Source: Amaranthus tricolor (taxonomy: Eukaryota > Streptophyta > Magnoliopsida > Caryophyllales > Amaranthaceae). From it: 64,000 bases of DNA. The position numbers and the translations under genes were made by a program. Below, one piece after another: positions 31,178-42,205 of the stretch. The stretch spans positions 4,574,178 to 4,638,177 of the forward strand of contig NC_080063.1 in assembly GCF_026212465.1 (NCBI RefSeq), written 5' to 3'. The stretch's first letter is position 1. The number at the start of each line of letters is the position of its first letter. The notes under the pieces were generated by a model, which was not told where the DNA came from, did not search any database, and worked only from the letters and a program-made list of their open reading frames with translations.

Positions 31178-32582
31178 AATACAAGATCGGTCACCCATTG
31201 AGCCAATTCATGTTTCGAGGAGTGATGGAAAAATATAGGGAGCAAAAGAAAGATCTACATATGGTGTTCATTGACTTGGAAAAAGCGTATGATAGCATAC
31301 CACGACGTGTCATCTGGAATAGCCTCAAAGCTAAAGGTATTTCTTCAGTGTACATTGAGGCTATATGGGTTATATATAATAGAGTTTCGACTAACATTCA
31401 AACACCGGTGGGGATAACAGAGTCTTTCTCGGTTAAAGTTGGACTACATCAAGGATCGGCTCTAAGCCCTTTCATTTTTAATGTCATAATGGAGGAGATT
31501 TCTAAATCTATTTGGGAGACGGTACCGTGGTGTATGCTATTCGCTGACGACATAGTGCTGGTAGCAAAAATTAGAGAGGAGGTTAGTAATAAATTAGATG
31601 AGTGGAGGGAAGCTTTAGAAGGTAAAGGATTGCGCATTAGTCGTACGAAAACTGAGTATTTGCGTTGTGACTTTAGTGGGACAACACCGGTAGGTGAACT
31701 AGAGATGTCCATTAATGAAGCAGTTGTTAAAAGTACGACCAAGTACAACTATTTGATATTGATCATTCAAAGGGATGGGAGATTGACAGAGATGTAAATC
31801 ATCTTATACAAGCAGGTTAGCTCAAGTGGCGAGCAGCCACCGCGGTGCTATGTGATAGAAATTCCCAAGCAAGTTAAAAGGAAAATTTTACCGGGCGGTA
31901 ATCCTGTTTTGCTATATGGGAGCGAATGTTGGCCCGTAAAGAAGATTTTTGAACATAAGATGGAAGTTACAAAAATGCGTATGCTGAGGTGGATGTGTGG
32001 GCACACATTGATGGATCGAATTAGAAACCAAGAGTTTAGGGACAAACTAGGAGTAGTCCCTATTTTTGAAAAAATGCGCGAAAATAAATTGAGGTGGTTT
32101 GGACATGTGCAAAAAAGACTTTCACCACCCCTGTGTGGAGGGTAGAAAGCATTATAGTAGAGGGTAAGAGGAGTCGAGAAAGACCCAAGAGAACTTGGAA
32201 TGAGCAAATAAAAGTTGACTTATATGAGTTAAACCTCTCTAAGGGCCTGACTAGGGATAGAGGTAGTTGGAGGAGCCATATTCATGTTTTAGGCTACTGA
32301 TATCCTCTTAATTTACCTTTTGGTGTTCTTGCTTCTCCCGTTTTTTATTATTAGTTTTTTGTTTTCTTTTTTTTTTTGTAGTTGGTTCTACCTATTTATT
32401 TTATTTATATGCATTTAATTTATCTTTTCCCTGTAGCTATGTCTCCTTATCTTTCTCGAACCGAAGGACTCCTTTGGCCATGCTCTCCTTTATGGGTATG
32501 AGTTGCCGCCATCCTTCTCTTCTCAGACCCTGTTCATAGTTTTTCTATGAACGGGATATACTTGGTAGGATGATGATGATGG
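31178..32582 (+). pseudogene. 5'-truncated RTE-type LINE with reverse transcriptase, frameshifted
   Basis: The first frame (31198-31797) encodes RT palm motifs: VFIDLEKAYDSIPR, HQGSALSPFIFN and the catalytic FADD in WCMLFADDIVLVA. A shift near 31795 moves reading to LLYGSECWPVKK and RNKLRWFGHVQ-type sequence (31900-32145). A further shift near 32130 moves it to ERPKRTWNEQIKVDL, ending at a TGA/TAG near 32300. These C-terminal blocks typify plant RTE LINEs. The 3' tail holds a hairpin (GTTCATAG, loop, CTATGAAC at 32532-32551) and closes with GATGATGATGATGG. The endonuclease domain is missing, so the copy is dead on arrival and later mutated. Confidence 0.88.
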
Positions 32583-32967
32583 TACTATAAGGAGTAAGTG
32601 GGGCTTGTGCCAAGTGTCCTAGACCCCTCAAATCTTGCGACCAATCCTATGTAAATAGTTGGATCTCGTATAAACAATTAAAAAAATTTATTAAATAAAC
32701 AAGAAGATTTGTGCATATATCAAAGGAATAAAATGTTATTAGAAAAAGAGGAAGTATGTTTTGAAATTAGAATTTCAAACATAGACTATTCATTTTTCTA
32801 CTTTGTCCACTAGTACTTGGAAATTGGATTGACATTTGATTTTCTATTGCAATTATTCTGTTTTACTTTTTGGATCAAGTTGTTTCTTTTATTTTTAAAT
32901 AGTTACTCGTACAGTACTTCAATTAAAAAAAGATATTTAATACTACTAGTAAAATTTATTTATATTA
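32583..32967. other. Gene-free AT-rich spacer
   Basis: No coding region or element ends can be seen between the LINE tail and the foldback at 32968. Confidence 0.6.
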
Positions 32968-33181
32968 ATTTAACATTTTTATGATTTTCTTATAACAATT
33001 GATTAATCATGAATAATCCTACTTTAGAGGGTATTTACCTAGAGTAAACTTGAGTAACCCAATGATATAGTAAATCATCCATTTACCGGATTTATTCCTA
33101 GAAAATACCCCTTAAAGTTGAGATTATTCATAATTAATCAATAGATATAATTATTGTAGAAAAATCATAAAAATTTTAGAT
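32968..33181. mobile_element. Foldback MITE with about 75-bp inverted arms
   Basis: The left arm has TTTTTATGATTTTCT, GATTAATCATGAATAATC and GAGGGTATTTACCTAGA. The right arm repeats these inverted (TCCTAGAAAATACCCC, GATTATTCATAATTAATC, AAAAATCATAAAAA). A loop of about 45 bp separates them. Transcripts would form a long hairpin. Confidence 0.75.
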
Positions 33182-33305
33182 TATTTTAGGTAATCTTTCC
33201 TACTTAATACTCATCTTTTATTGTGTAAGTAAGTTTACTCGTCTACAATAAAAAATTACATCTCGCATATCTTTATGAGGCGCCATTTGAAATTCTTTAA
33301 TGTAG

Positions 33306-33534
33306 TGTTTGAGAATAAGTATTTCATTTTAAATTATGAATTTCAATTATGAAATCATAGATGAAGCATTTGAAAATGACAAGATTTAGGTAATCATTTT
33401 CAAATTCTCAACTTTAACTACTTTAAATACAATGGTGAAATTTAATTCAAATCCAAATTTGATAAATTTTGAGTTGTCAAACAATAAATTTTGGCCAATT
33501 TTAAATATCTAAATGAAATCATGATTCCCAAACA
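33306..33534. mobile_element. Tourist/PIF-Harbinger-like MITE, copy 2
   Basis: 229 bp, starting TGTTTGAGAATAA and ending TGATTCCCAAACA, flanked on both sides by TAG (3-bp duplication). It is homologous throughout to 13327-13553. Confidence 0.75.
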
Positions 33535-36500
33535 TAGCAAAAAAAATTTACTCAATTGTATTATTTCTCATGCATATCGGTTAACATGGTTCATTTAATG
33601 TTATATATTTTAAAATTTATATTGGATTGGGGTTATGATAGTCATCTCTAAGAGAAACAAGCTCTCGTAAGATTCATTGCAATCTTAAAAATATTTCAAA
33701 ATAATTAAATAGGATAGATATAAGAAAAATTATTTTAAATACTATTTTATTTTGAAAAATTAAGACGTTACAATTAATATCTTTTTTTTAAGTTCTTAAA
33801 CTTATTAGATTATGGATATATTTTTGACAAACTCTCGGCGCGTTTGTTAATTAGGATATAATTAATTATTAAATAGGAGTAATAAAATAGAATATATTTT
33901 ATTATTGGATTATACAAGCATTAAAAATATTACCTTGTTATCATAAGTATTATTATTCCCAGTGTATCCCACGCATAGAAAGTTATGAATAAGGTTTGAG
34001 AAAGAAAGCAAGGCAGCAACTTATATCCATAAAGGAGAGCGCTGCCATAAAGTCCCTCAATTTGATAAAGATCAAAAGAAGTTTTTGCAACTAATAAGAC
34101 TGAATAAAGCTGAAGCTAATTCCGCAAACCTGAATATTTATTACCAAAAAATAAAATACAAATTACGCGTAATCAAAAATACAATTTAAACATAGAAATT
34201 AAAACCTTGTAAAGCATAAAAATTGAAATTTGGATAAGTTTATAATGTAAACATTCAATTGTAATTTTCGACTGGGATAGAAATTTAAATTTAATTTATG
34301 AAGTATATATTCAAGACAGAATATATTTATTTGAAATCTTATTAGATTCGTCTTGATGTAAAGAATTTTAATATGTAATTTTTATAATTTTTATTTTATA
34401 TACTATAAGATATAAAGACTCAAAATTAAGTTTAAAATACGTAAAAAATAAATTGAAAAAAAAAAGTAGCGGAGGAAGTAGTTGAAATATGGTGGTAATT
34501 TTCGATTAAAAAAAAGGTTGATCTTGTATTGGTCGCATTCTGTGACCATCCAAATTAATCGCATAATCTATCCTGAAATTGATTTCAACATTGCAATCTT
34601 TTTTTTTAAAAAAATCTCGACCACTCTAATTATTTAAAAATTTGGCCGACCCCATTAACCCATTTTAAAAATAATAATTTTAAATTAATAAGTGTAAATC
34701 ACTAAAAACAAGAATAATATACTTATGGACTAATGTCTTATACTTTATTAATGCTATTTTGTAGTATTATTTTTTATTTTTGTAGTATTATTTTTTATTT
34801 ATTTATTTTATTTTTTATTTATTATTTAGTATTTTATTACTTACTGTCTCGCTTAATTTGTATCATTTCTATTTTTGGATAATGACCGATCACTTTCTTT
34901 TAATTTTATCCATACATTTTAATTTGATTCTCTTTTAATTTGGTCAACACAATTCATTTTCTTTTTTCATTTATTACCACTTTCTTAATAAAATACTTTC
35001 TTTCTATTTGATATAAATCTAATGGGACAGATGGGTAGCATTTATCATTTATTTTTGGTTGATTTGTACTTTATTAGTCGTATTAGTTTGTTTGTCTTAT
35101 TAATAAATAATATAGTATCAATTGTATTCTTATATAATTAGTCTTATTATTAGTATATTATTAGTATAATATTAGTAGCATTAGTATTTTATTAGTAGAA
35201 TGTTGTTATATTAATTGTATTATATAGTATTAATCGTATTAGTTAATTCTAAATATAAAATTTTTTTTGCCAACCATATATTGGTTGGTTGCATATGGAT
35301 CAGTGTGTTAAAAATTAAATTTTCTTTTTTAAAATTAATTCAAAAAACTCATATTTGGACATAAGCTGGTCGTAGATTGCTCGCAATCTTCGACTAGTTG
35401 GAGGCTAGTTGCAAGATCGTATTCGCAAATCGTGACTTTCAACATTTAGCTGTGTGTTTGATTGTAGTTTAACAATCAAATAAGGTGTAAGAGATTCTAA
35501 TCAGTGTTCGAATATATCTTTATAACGGTGAATAATTAGAAAATCAAACGATCATAACTTAAAACGCGGATACATATAAATTCACAAAAATCAAATATAA
35601 GACGATGAATTTGGAAATATGAGATAAGAAAAAGATATAGTTTCCATTTGAACAATATTTGATAGATGTAGAATTGTAGGTACATCGTATTTGATTTACA
35701 TTCATAGAATGAAGCCAATTCATTAGCTACTATATCCCTATGGCCTATATATACATAGGGAGGAGATTTATGAATACATCATTCAAACAAAAGCATTAGA
35801 AATTCTGAGTTATTTCATCTAAAAAGTCTTGTCTTAGTCGGAGAATGAGTACTCCACTTTTCAGAAAATGTCTTTAAGCTCAAAAACGTTACATAAAATA
35901 TAGGAGATTGGGCGGTGGTTCACCAAACAACATGAGTTTCTAGACTAAACATAAATTGTCTTGTGAATCACCGCCTAAATTGGTGCAAATCCTTGGCACA
36001 AAAGATCAAGTTATGCAATCAATGGTATGTAAGTATTTATAATATCATCCCTCTATGCTCAAATGAATATTTCAAAAACAATTTTTTTAAATGCCACAAC
36101 ATTTTTAAATTTTAATTTTTGTTTCTTGTTCCTTTTTTCCCTTACAAAAAATTGGGGGATTGAATATTATTAATAAGATAATGTAAGACCTAATTAATAA
36201 AAAATAACCAAAATAATTAAACACTAATAAATAAAAGAAAATTAATGCAAAAATCAAAATATTTATTTTTTAAAAAGATTTTTCAATTAATATCCTTGTT
36301 TGTAAGATGTTGAAAATGATAAATAACTGGTATCATTTTGCAATATACATAAAGATCAATCCAATAGCAATTTACTAAATAATTCTCCATATTTTTTATG
36401 AATAAACAAAAACATAAGTTCAAAGTGCATTAAGTTCATAATGTAAAAGGCCAATCTTTGTGAGTGGTGAGTGAATAATTAGGAAATCAAATGGTTTTAA

Positions 36501-36595
36501 TTCAAAATGTGAAAGCATAATTATGCACAAAAAATAAATAAATGTCTCTTGTTTAGTCTTGTCATGTCACGTGTCATAGCTTATGTAGGGTGCAC
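33535..36595. other. AT-rich intergenic region with repeat remnants
   Basis: No gene is recognised. It includes the MITE at 34848-35036. A promoter-like CCTATATATACATAGGG near 35745 is followed by words (TAGAAATTCTGAGTTATTTCA) that recur inverted near 44030, suggesting LTR debris. The stretch 35365-35450 has small palindromes around TCGCAATCTTCGAC. Confidence 0.5.
34848..35036 (-). mobile_element. Stowaway-like MITE family, copy 3
   Basis: In reverse orientation it carries GGATAATGACCGATCACT, CTTTTAATTTTATCCATAC, TTTATTACCACTTTCTT and TTGATATAAATC, matching the copies at 15.9 and 27.7 kb. It begins TGTCTCGCTTAATTTGTA and ends near AATGGGACAGATGGG. Confidence 0.6.
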
Positions 36596-37111
36596 ATGGT
36601 CCAATCTGGTTTGATTTGACAGAAAAATCATACCTAATTAGAAATTTCAGTTTGAAAAAGTTTCAGACCAATCAAGACAGCAGATCGAATTGGACCAGAC
36701 CATTCTACAACGGTCAGATCTACAAATTTTTCCTTATTAATGCATTTTTTTAGTTAAGAATCGTAAATAATGTATTCATCTATATATACATAAATATTAA
36801 TATAAATTCCAAGTCTTTAATTGAGTCTACAAGAGCCTTTAATTCAAATACCATAAAATGAAAAGATTTGAAACTACGTGGATGAATGAAAAAACTATAA
36901 ATTAGAAAGATAAGAAAGAAGCAAAGATAAGTAGAAACAAAAACAATGGCGACTCACAGTTGATAGTGTTGAATCTGGTTTTTCAAAGAAAGACCTCAAT
37001 GAAGCATCCAGATTCTACTTACTAACCTTAATTTAGAGTTGGACTTGGAAGTGGGGAGTTGGGAGTTGGGCCGGCATAATTCATAATGAGAACAGAATAA
37101 ATTGGAAAATT

Positions 37112-37335
37112 TGAAAAAACTAAGACAATTAGACAACTTATTTTCCAAAATAAGCTCCGTGGAAACTTATTTTCCAAAATAAGCTTTCGTACATCCAGAC
37201 CAGTGCTTTCGATAAGTCACTGTTAGTAACAGCGAGAGAAGGGAAAAAAAAAATTAAAAGGCCTAAGTCGCTGTTAATAACAGCGACTTAAGGAGTTGAC
37301 CAGTCAACTCCTTAAGTCGCTGTTACTAACAGCGA
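37112..37335. repeat. Left terminal inverted repeat with nested palindromes
   Basis: Contains CTTATTTTCCAAAATAAG twice, then the palindromic unit AGTCGCTGTTANTAACAGCGACT three times. The last two of these flank a second palindrome, AGGAGTTGACCAGTCAACTCCT (near 37290). The reverse complement of this repeat forms the right end. Confidence 0.85.
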
Positions 37336-37938
37336 CTTAGGTCGTTTTATTTTTCCAGTTTCTTCTTCTTCCTCATTTCAGTTCGCGTTTTTTTCTTCAT
37401 TCGACATCTCCCTCGTTTATCCTCCATTAAAATCACATTCGATCTTTCAACTAAATTCATCAAATTTGAAGTTGGTACCACTAATTTGTTGTATAATCTT
37501 CCTACATCGAATTAAGGTATTTTTTTTCTGAATTTTTTCAATTTTCGGAAAATTAGGGTTTAGTGAATTTTAATGAACTTTCCCATTAATGTAGGTTCAT
37601 ATACTTGCAATTTACTAATTGTTGTTGATCTACAGCTTATTGAGGTACGTTTTTATCTGGTGTTGTTGTTCAAGTTGTTGTTGAATTGTTGCAATTTACG
37701 AATTTACTAATTGTTGTTCAATTTTAAATTTTTCTATTTGGTGTTGATTTTAAAATGTATGTCATGTATAGTGGTCATTTAGACTTAAGCTCTACGAATA
37801 TGTCGAATGTAGTTATTATTTGCCTTGATCTTCATAATTAATAGTTTGTTCTAGAATTTGTTGTTGAATTTAAAATGTGTAGTGGTAATATATTTATGAA
37901 CATGATGGTGATGTTAATGTTGTATTGTGTTGTTGTAG

Positions 37939-38656
37939 AAATGAATTCATTTCGTGTGACTGTTGTATGCTTTTGGAATGGTTCAATTATTGCAAACCCG
38001 TTATTGCCATTGACGGAACACATTTGTATGGTAAGTATCACCATACGTCGTTGACTGCGATTGCCCAAGATGGGAACAAGGGAATCTTCCCGCTTGCCTT
38101 TGCTTTGATCGAAAAAGAATGCATAGTCGCTTGGTCTTGGTTTATGGCGTGTGTTCGTAAGCATGTGATGCATAGTCCATGGTTATGCGTTATTTCCGAT
38201 AGGCATGCGGGCATTCTAGCAACCATGGAGGAGCCAGAATGGCAACCTCCAAACGCCCATCATAGGTTTTGCTTGCGGCATTTGTTAAGCAACTTCAATC
38301 GTCAAATGGGTAATGTGAAGTTGCAGAAAATGTATGGTAGGACTGCAGAGCAAAGACAACCAAATAAGATCGTCGAGGGATTGAAGGCCATTGGTGTTGC
38401 TAACCGAGAGACTCTTTTTTGGATTGATCAAGTTGGTGATATGTGCAAATGGTCAATATGTCATGATGAAGGATATAGATACGGTGTTACTAATACCAAC
38501 TTAGCGGAAGTGTTCAACAACGTGATGAAGGGTGTACGTTTCTTGCCCATAACTACTCTTATGGAGTTCACCTTCTATCATGTTAATGATTACTTTGTTA
38601 AGAGACGGGAGAACGCAAATGCATGGCTAATTGGGGGAAGTATTTCTTTTACCTGA
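37939..38656 (+). CDS. MuDR-type transposase, catalytic part
   Basis: An open frame of about 239 codons follows an acceptor TGTTGTTGTAG at 37938. The DDE core is visible: first Asp in PVIAIDGTHLYGKY, second Asp in WLCVISDRHAGI, Glu in TNLAEVFNNVMKGV. A C/H pair in RFCLRHL is also typical of MULE transposases. The enzyme would cut element ends and insert them elsewhere. The MULE N-terminal domain and the C-terminal SWIM zinc finger are not seen, so this is a partial gene or has unseen exons upstream. It stops at TGA within a sequence that may continue by splicing (GACCAGGTAACAAC donor at 38709) into the PMD exon. Confidence 0.88.
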
Positions 38657-38781
38657 TTGGTGCTGTCTTGTTCTACCGCGATCAACTCGATAAACTACGT
38701 GCTGACCAGGTAACAACTTCACCACAACTTGTTTTATAAGTATCACATTGAGTAATTTATTAATCGAATTTTCACGTTTAG

Positions 38782-39633
38782 TTTCTATGGGACCCTTACC
38801 CCCCTGAGGCATACGCTGCATTGCCTCAGCACTCGGGCATATTGTCAGGGGCATAGAGAGCATCTGTACCTCTGATCTGCTTCGAAATAGTCGAAGTGCA
38901 TCTCCTGAGCGCGTACTGCGCCAATTTGGGATGGTACAGGGCATCCCACCTCCATGTGACACAGAAGCGGAGCTCCACCACTCTCGCAAGGGTCGGGAAC
39001 CCAAGAACTGGCTAGAGGTCAACTGGCGCCATGTCGCTCGTTGGGAGCACAGGCTAGAGCTGCTGGCCCAAGGTGCGCCGATCGACGCTGCAGGCGCACA
39101 TACTACGGCGGATTACATGCTGTGGTTCCTCTCCATTACTCGTCGATGGATGACACCACGAAGTATCATGGCGGCATCTCAGTACACTCCCGCAGCACCG
39201 ATGATGACACACTTTGTAAGCATTCTTCAACATTGATTATTATCCATACAACTTACACTTTAAACATTTCATTAGTACTTAAGTCTTACTGCAGGCACAG
39301 GGCATTGCATAAGTCATCAGCTCCTCCCAAGAGGAGCCCGTACGGGAGATTGCCCAAGGCATACTCCGAGGGACGCAGTTTCAACAATTCATTCCGGAAT
39401 TGACTGCGCCCGACACCACTATGTACGAGTGCGGTTCATCTCCTCATCATGGCGACGTTCATCTTGAGGAGGTTGACTTAACGTGCCCGGACTACGGTGC
39501 CGGGTCCTCACAAGGTGCCACATCATCACACTATCAATACCCTCCCCTACCCGAGCCTCATGCGACTGCATCTTACTATCGTAGGAGGCGTCATAAACCG
39601 TCACAATTAGACAGGGTACAGGAGGAGGATTAG
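38782..39633 (+). pseudogene. Plant mobile domain (PMD) protein gene, broken
   Basis: After an acceptor ACGTTTAG, reading gives FLWDPYPPEAYAALP, then an in-frame TAG near 38858 and a one-base shift near 38900. It then runs as LRQFGMVQGIPPP, NWLEVNWRHVARWEHR and ADYMLWFLSITRRWMTP to a GTAAGC donor at 39213. A last exon from 39295 has an in-frame TAA and ends RRRRHKPSQLDRVQEED. The IPPP, W-HVARWEHR and YMLWFLSITRR pattern is that of PMD (aminotransferase-like) proteins such as the MAIL1/MAIN family, which transposons of the Mutator type often carry. Two stops and one shift make it a pseudogene in this copy. Confidence 0.75.
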
Positions 39634-39978
39634 CATTACAAAAGTGTTTGTATATTTTGAAGATTAGTGACATTTTGTACATATTCAACACTTGTACATA
39701 TTCAGAATTTGTAACATATTGACTTTTGTGTATAATTTGTAATATATGTGTACATGTATATATTTTAATCGTATTATCAATGAAATGATGTTAAGTACTC
39801 AGACTTTCGGCGATGAATCATTCCGCCAAGAATGTAGTATGAATTTAATCAAAAACAAACAACCAATCATATTAAAATAGGGATGTTGCTATCGGACATT
39901 CAACACAATTGCAATCATGTTCAACTAATTCATATCAAATTACATACTTCATTCGTTAAGTTAAACTACCGTCGCTAA

Positions 39979-40296
39979 CTAAGAAGGCTTCTTAAACTTT
40001 CTCATAATCCTTTCAGTCTCTTCTTTCCTATGCGCCATATCATCCATTTGTCTCTTTAGATTAAATACCTCATCTTTGAGCTCTTTTTTTTCCTTTTCAA
40101 GCCGTATTATTAAGTCTCTTTGCCATTTTGCACCCTCCGGAGCAATCCATCTAAAGTATGTGCATCATAATCCGTCAACCAAGTAGAAAGGGCAAGCAAC
40201 AAATTCACGTCCTGGATCAAAGTCGCTCCAATCTGTATTAATCTCAACTTCATAACCACAATCACAAAGCTCTTCAATACAATGCTCCTTTGACAT
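39979..40296 (-). pseudogene. GRF-type zinc finger gene, antisense cargo, with an in-frame stop
   Basis: On the minus strand an ATG at 40296 opens MSKEHCIEELCDCGYEVEI. The GRF zinc finger follows: C-x-C-G, a W-S-D-F-DPGREF-x3-C segment, then C-x2-FRW. One TGA at codon 44 lies between the third and fourth metal ligands. After it the frame stays open to 39979, with a Lys/Glu-rich coiled-coil tail (KEKKELKDEVFNLKRQMDDM). Plant genomes carry many small GRF proteins of this layout. Its position near the right terminal repeat and its opposite direction make it a separate transcription unit of the element. Function is unknown; GRF fingers bind single-stranded nucleic acid in some DNA-repair proteins. 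Confidence 0.72.
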
Positions 40297-40544
40297 CTAC
40301 ATAATACATATAATATAGTAACGTAAGTGAACTTTCAAAAATTATATTAACATTTAAAAATTAAAAGTAAAACTAACATAATACATAATGTTACCTTTAG
40401 AAATTAAGAGAAGAAGAATGATGTAGAATTGATATAATGAAGTATGGGAAATGATGGAGCTATTTATAGAACATCATTACAACGGCTATTTTCAAGTTCC
40501 TAACGGCTATTTTTCTAATTAACAACGGCTACTTTACTTCATAA

Positions 40545-40744
40545 AAAAAAAAAAAATTAAAATGCCTTAGTCGCTGTTAGTAACAGCGACTAAGACATTT
40601 TAATTTTTTTTTTCCTTCTCTCGCTGTTACTAACAGCGACTTATCCAAAGCTCTGGTCTGGATGTACGGACACTTATTTTAGGAAATAAGTTTTCACGAA
40701 GCTTATTTTGGGAATTAAGTTGTTCAAATGTCTTATTTTTTTCA
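40545..40744. repeat. Right terminal inverted repeat of the Mutator-like element
   Basis: Contains two AGTCGCTGTTA-type palindromes (40568-40592 and 40622-40642), GGTCTGGATGTACGGAC and CTTATTTTAGGAAATAAG. It mirrors the left repeat block by block, but lacks the AGGAGTTGACC palindrome. Confidence 0.85.
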
Positions 40745-41939
40745 CTTCCTAAAATCAGTAAATTACTCATGTATAATTGCGGAATTTAATACGATTTTTT
40801 GGTCCAATCTGGTCTAAAAAATTTAAAATCCAAATCGGACCGGAAATTATAATTTAAAAAAAAAAATTCAAATCAGACCAAATACTTAAATTCCGATTTA
40901 GTTTACGGTTTACACCAAACTTTGATCAGCGTATTCTTATCTTTGTTTGTTTTTGCCCGTTTGCTTGTGTTGAGAGTCTCGTTGTCTGCAACTTCCTTTT
41001 CAAGCAAAATGATTTGTCGTTTTCTATCTCTATTTATTTTTTGTTTTAGTTTATAAGCAGAATATACTAAGTATGATAATGATGGATATTAGTATAATTG
41101 TATAACATTTATATTTATAATTCATATGCTGCTATATACACAAAAAAGCTTTATCAAATCTTTGTTTAATAGCACTAGATATTGAGAATATCATTAACTT
41201 GTTTTCATTCTAAAATGGTGAAACTCTTGGGTTATTCCATCCTTAATGATATTATACGTTTCAGATCTTGTCTCAGTTAAAGTAAATACCGATTTCTACC
41301 GACAAGTTTCAATATTTCATACTAAATTTGTGCAAATTCTAGGGACAAAAGTAAGTTATACAATCAACACACTGTAATCATATAATTTTATCCCTCATTG
41401 CTTCAATGAAATTTTCCAAAATAAAAACTTATACAAATACCACATTATTTTTAAATTTGTATTTTTTTTCCTTATTTCTCTGGTACAGTCAAAGAATCAA
41501 CTCAACCAAAAGCTTAATAGTTAAGACTTTAGGATATGTTATTATATATCCCAACACACCCCTCACAAAAGGGCCCTTTGGGCGAAAAGTATGGATGTAG
41601 CACATATTCTCCTCATACCTGACGCTAAATATTCCACTTTAAATGAAGGGTGGTTCAGATTTGAACCTGCAACCTCTTGTCACGTGGCTTTTAATATCAT
41701 GTCAAAAAAGAATTCAACTAAAAGCTTAAGTCAATAGTTAAGGCCCCAAGAATGTTATATCTGTAATAGTTACAACAATTTGAGAATTGGATACTACTTA
41801 CGTTAAGATCATGATAATATTGCACATAGTATTATATTTATATTTTTCTATGAATCAACAAAAAGATATGCTTAAAAAGCCATAATTAATCCATATATTG
41901 TAGAAATCCAATCGTAGTAAGTGGTGATTGCATAATTAA

Positions 41940-42150
41940 GAAATCCATGGTTAGAGCTAGGCCAGTTTAAAAAAATCTAACCCGCTTAGTTTAACCCGTC
42001 AACTCATACCTTAAATCGTGGATCATTTTTTAAAAGAATTATAAGATACAGGTCGGGTACTTGACCCGTCTTAACCGGAACAGGTCATGAGCCGTAAAAT
42101 TATTTTTAACGGGTATTCGTTAACCTGTTCTTAAAGGGAAATAAATTTTT
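41940..42150. repeat. Remnant of a CCCGTC-array hAT-like family
   Basis: TAACCCGCTTAG, TTAACCCGTCAACTC, GGTCGGGTACTTGACCCGTC and TTTAACGGGTATTCGTTAACC form the kind of subterminal word array seen in the elements at 28 and 62.7 kb. No clear outer ends. Confidence 0.45.
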
Positions 42151-42205
42151 CTTTAGGGCTTGAAATCTTGCTGGACATATTAGTGGCATTTGTTGAAGTT
42201 AATAC

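Larger units (their letters stand above)
37112..40744 (+). mobile_element. Mutator-like element with long inverted repeats and extra genes
   Basis: Terminal inverted repeats of about 200 bp (left 37112-37335, right 40545-40744) share TCGTACATCCAGACCAG-type and GTAACAGCGAGAGAAGG blocks. The cargo is a MuDR-type transposase on plus (37939-38656), a plant mobile domain gene on plus (38782-39633) and a GRF zinc-finger gene on minus (40296-39979), the latter two broken. No clear 9-10-bp target duplication was found. The 37350-37920 stretch is leader-like (CTTCTTCTTCCTC, then T-rich introns), and the N-terminal part of the transposase is not visible. Confidence 0.88.
36596..40933. mobile_element. 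hAT-like element of the GGTCTG family, split by a Mutator-like element
   Basis: The left remnant (36596-36740) starts TAGGGTGCACATGGTCCAA and contains TTTGACAGAAAAATCA and CAGACCAATCAAGAC. The right remnant (40795-40933) has TTGGTCCAATCTGGTC, CAAATCAGACCAAATA and ends GATCAGCGTA. Both match, in order, the ends of the intact copy at 28307-29564. Outer flanks AGCTTATG and TTCTTATC agree at five of eight positions. The 3.6-kb Mutator-like element lies between them. Confidence 0.75.

Noticed and set aside
37838..38226. Minus-strand frames opposite the transposase
   Set aside because: They are shadows of the MuDR transposase frame, which has the DDE residues.
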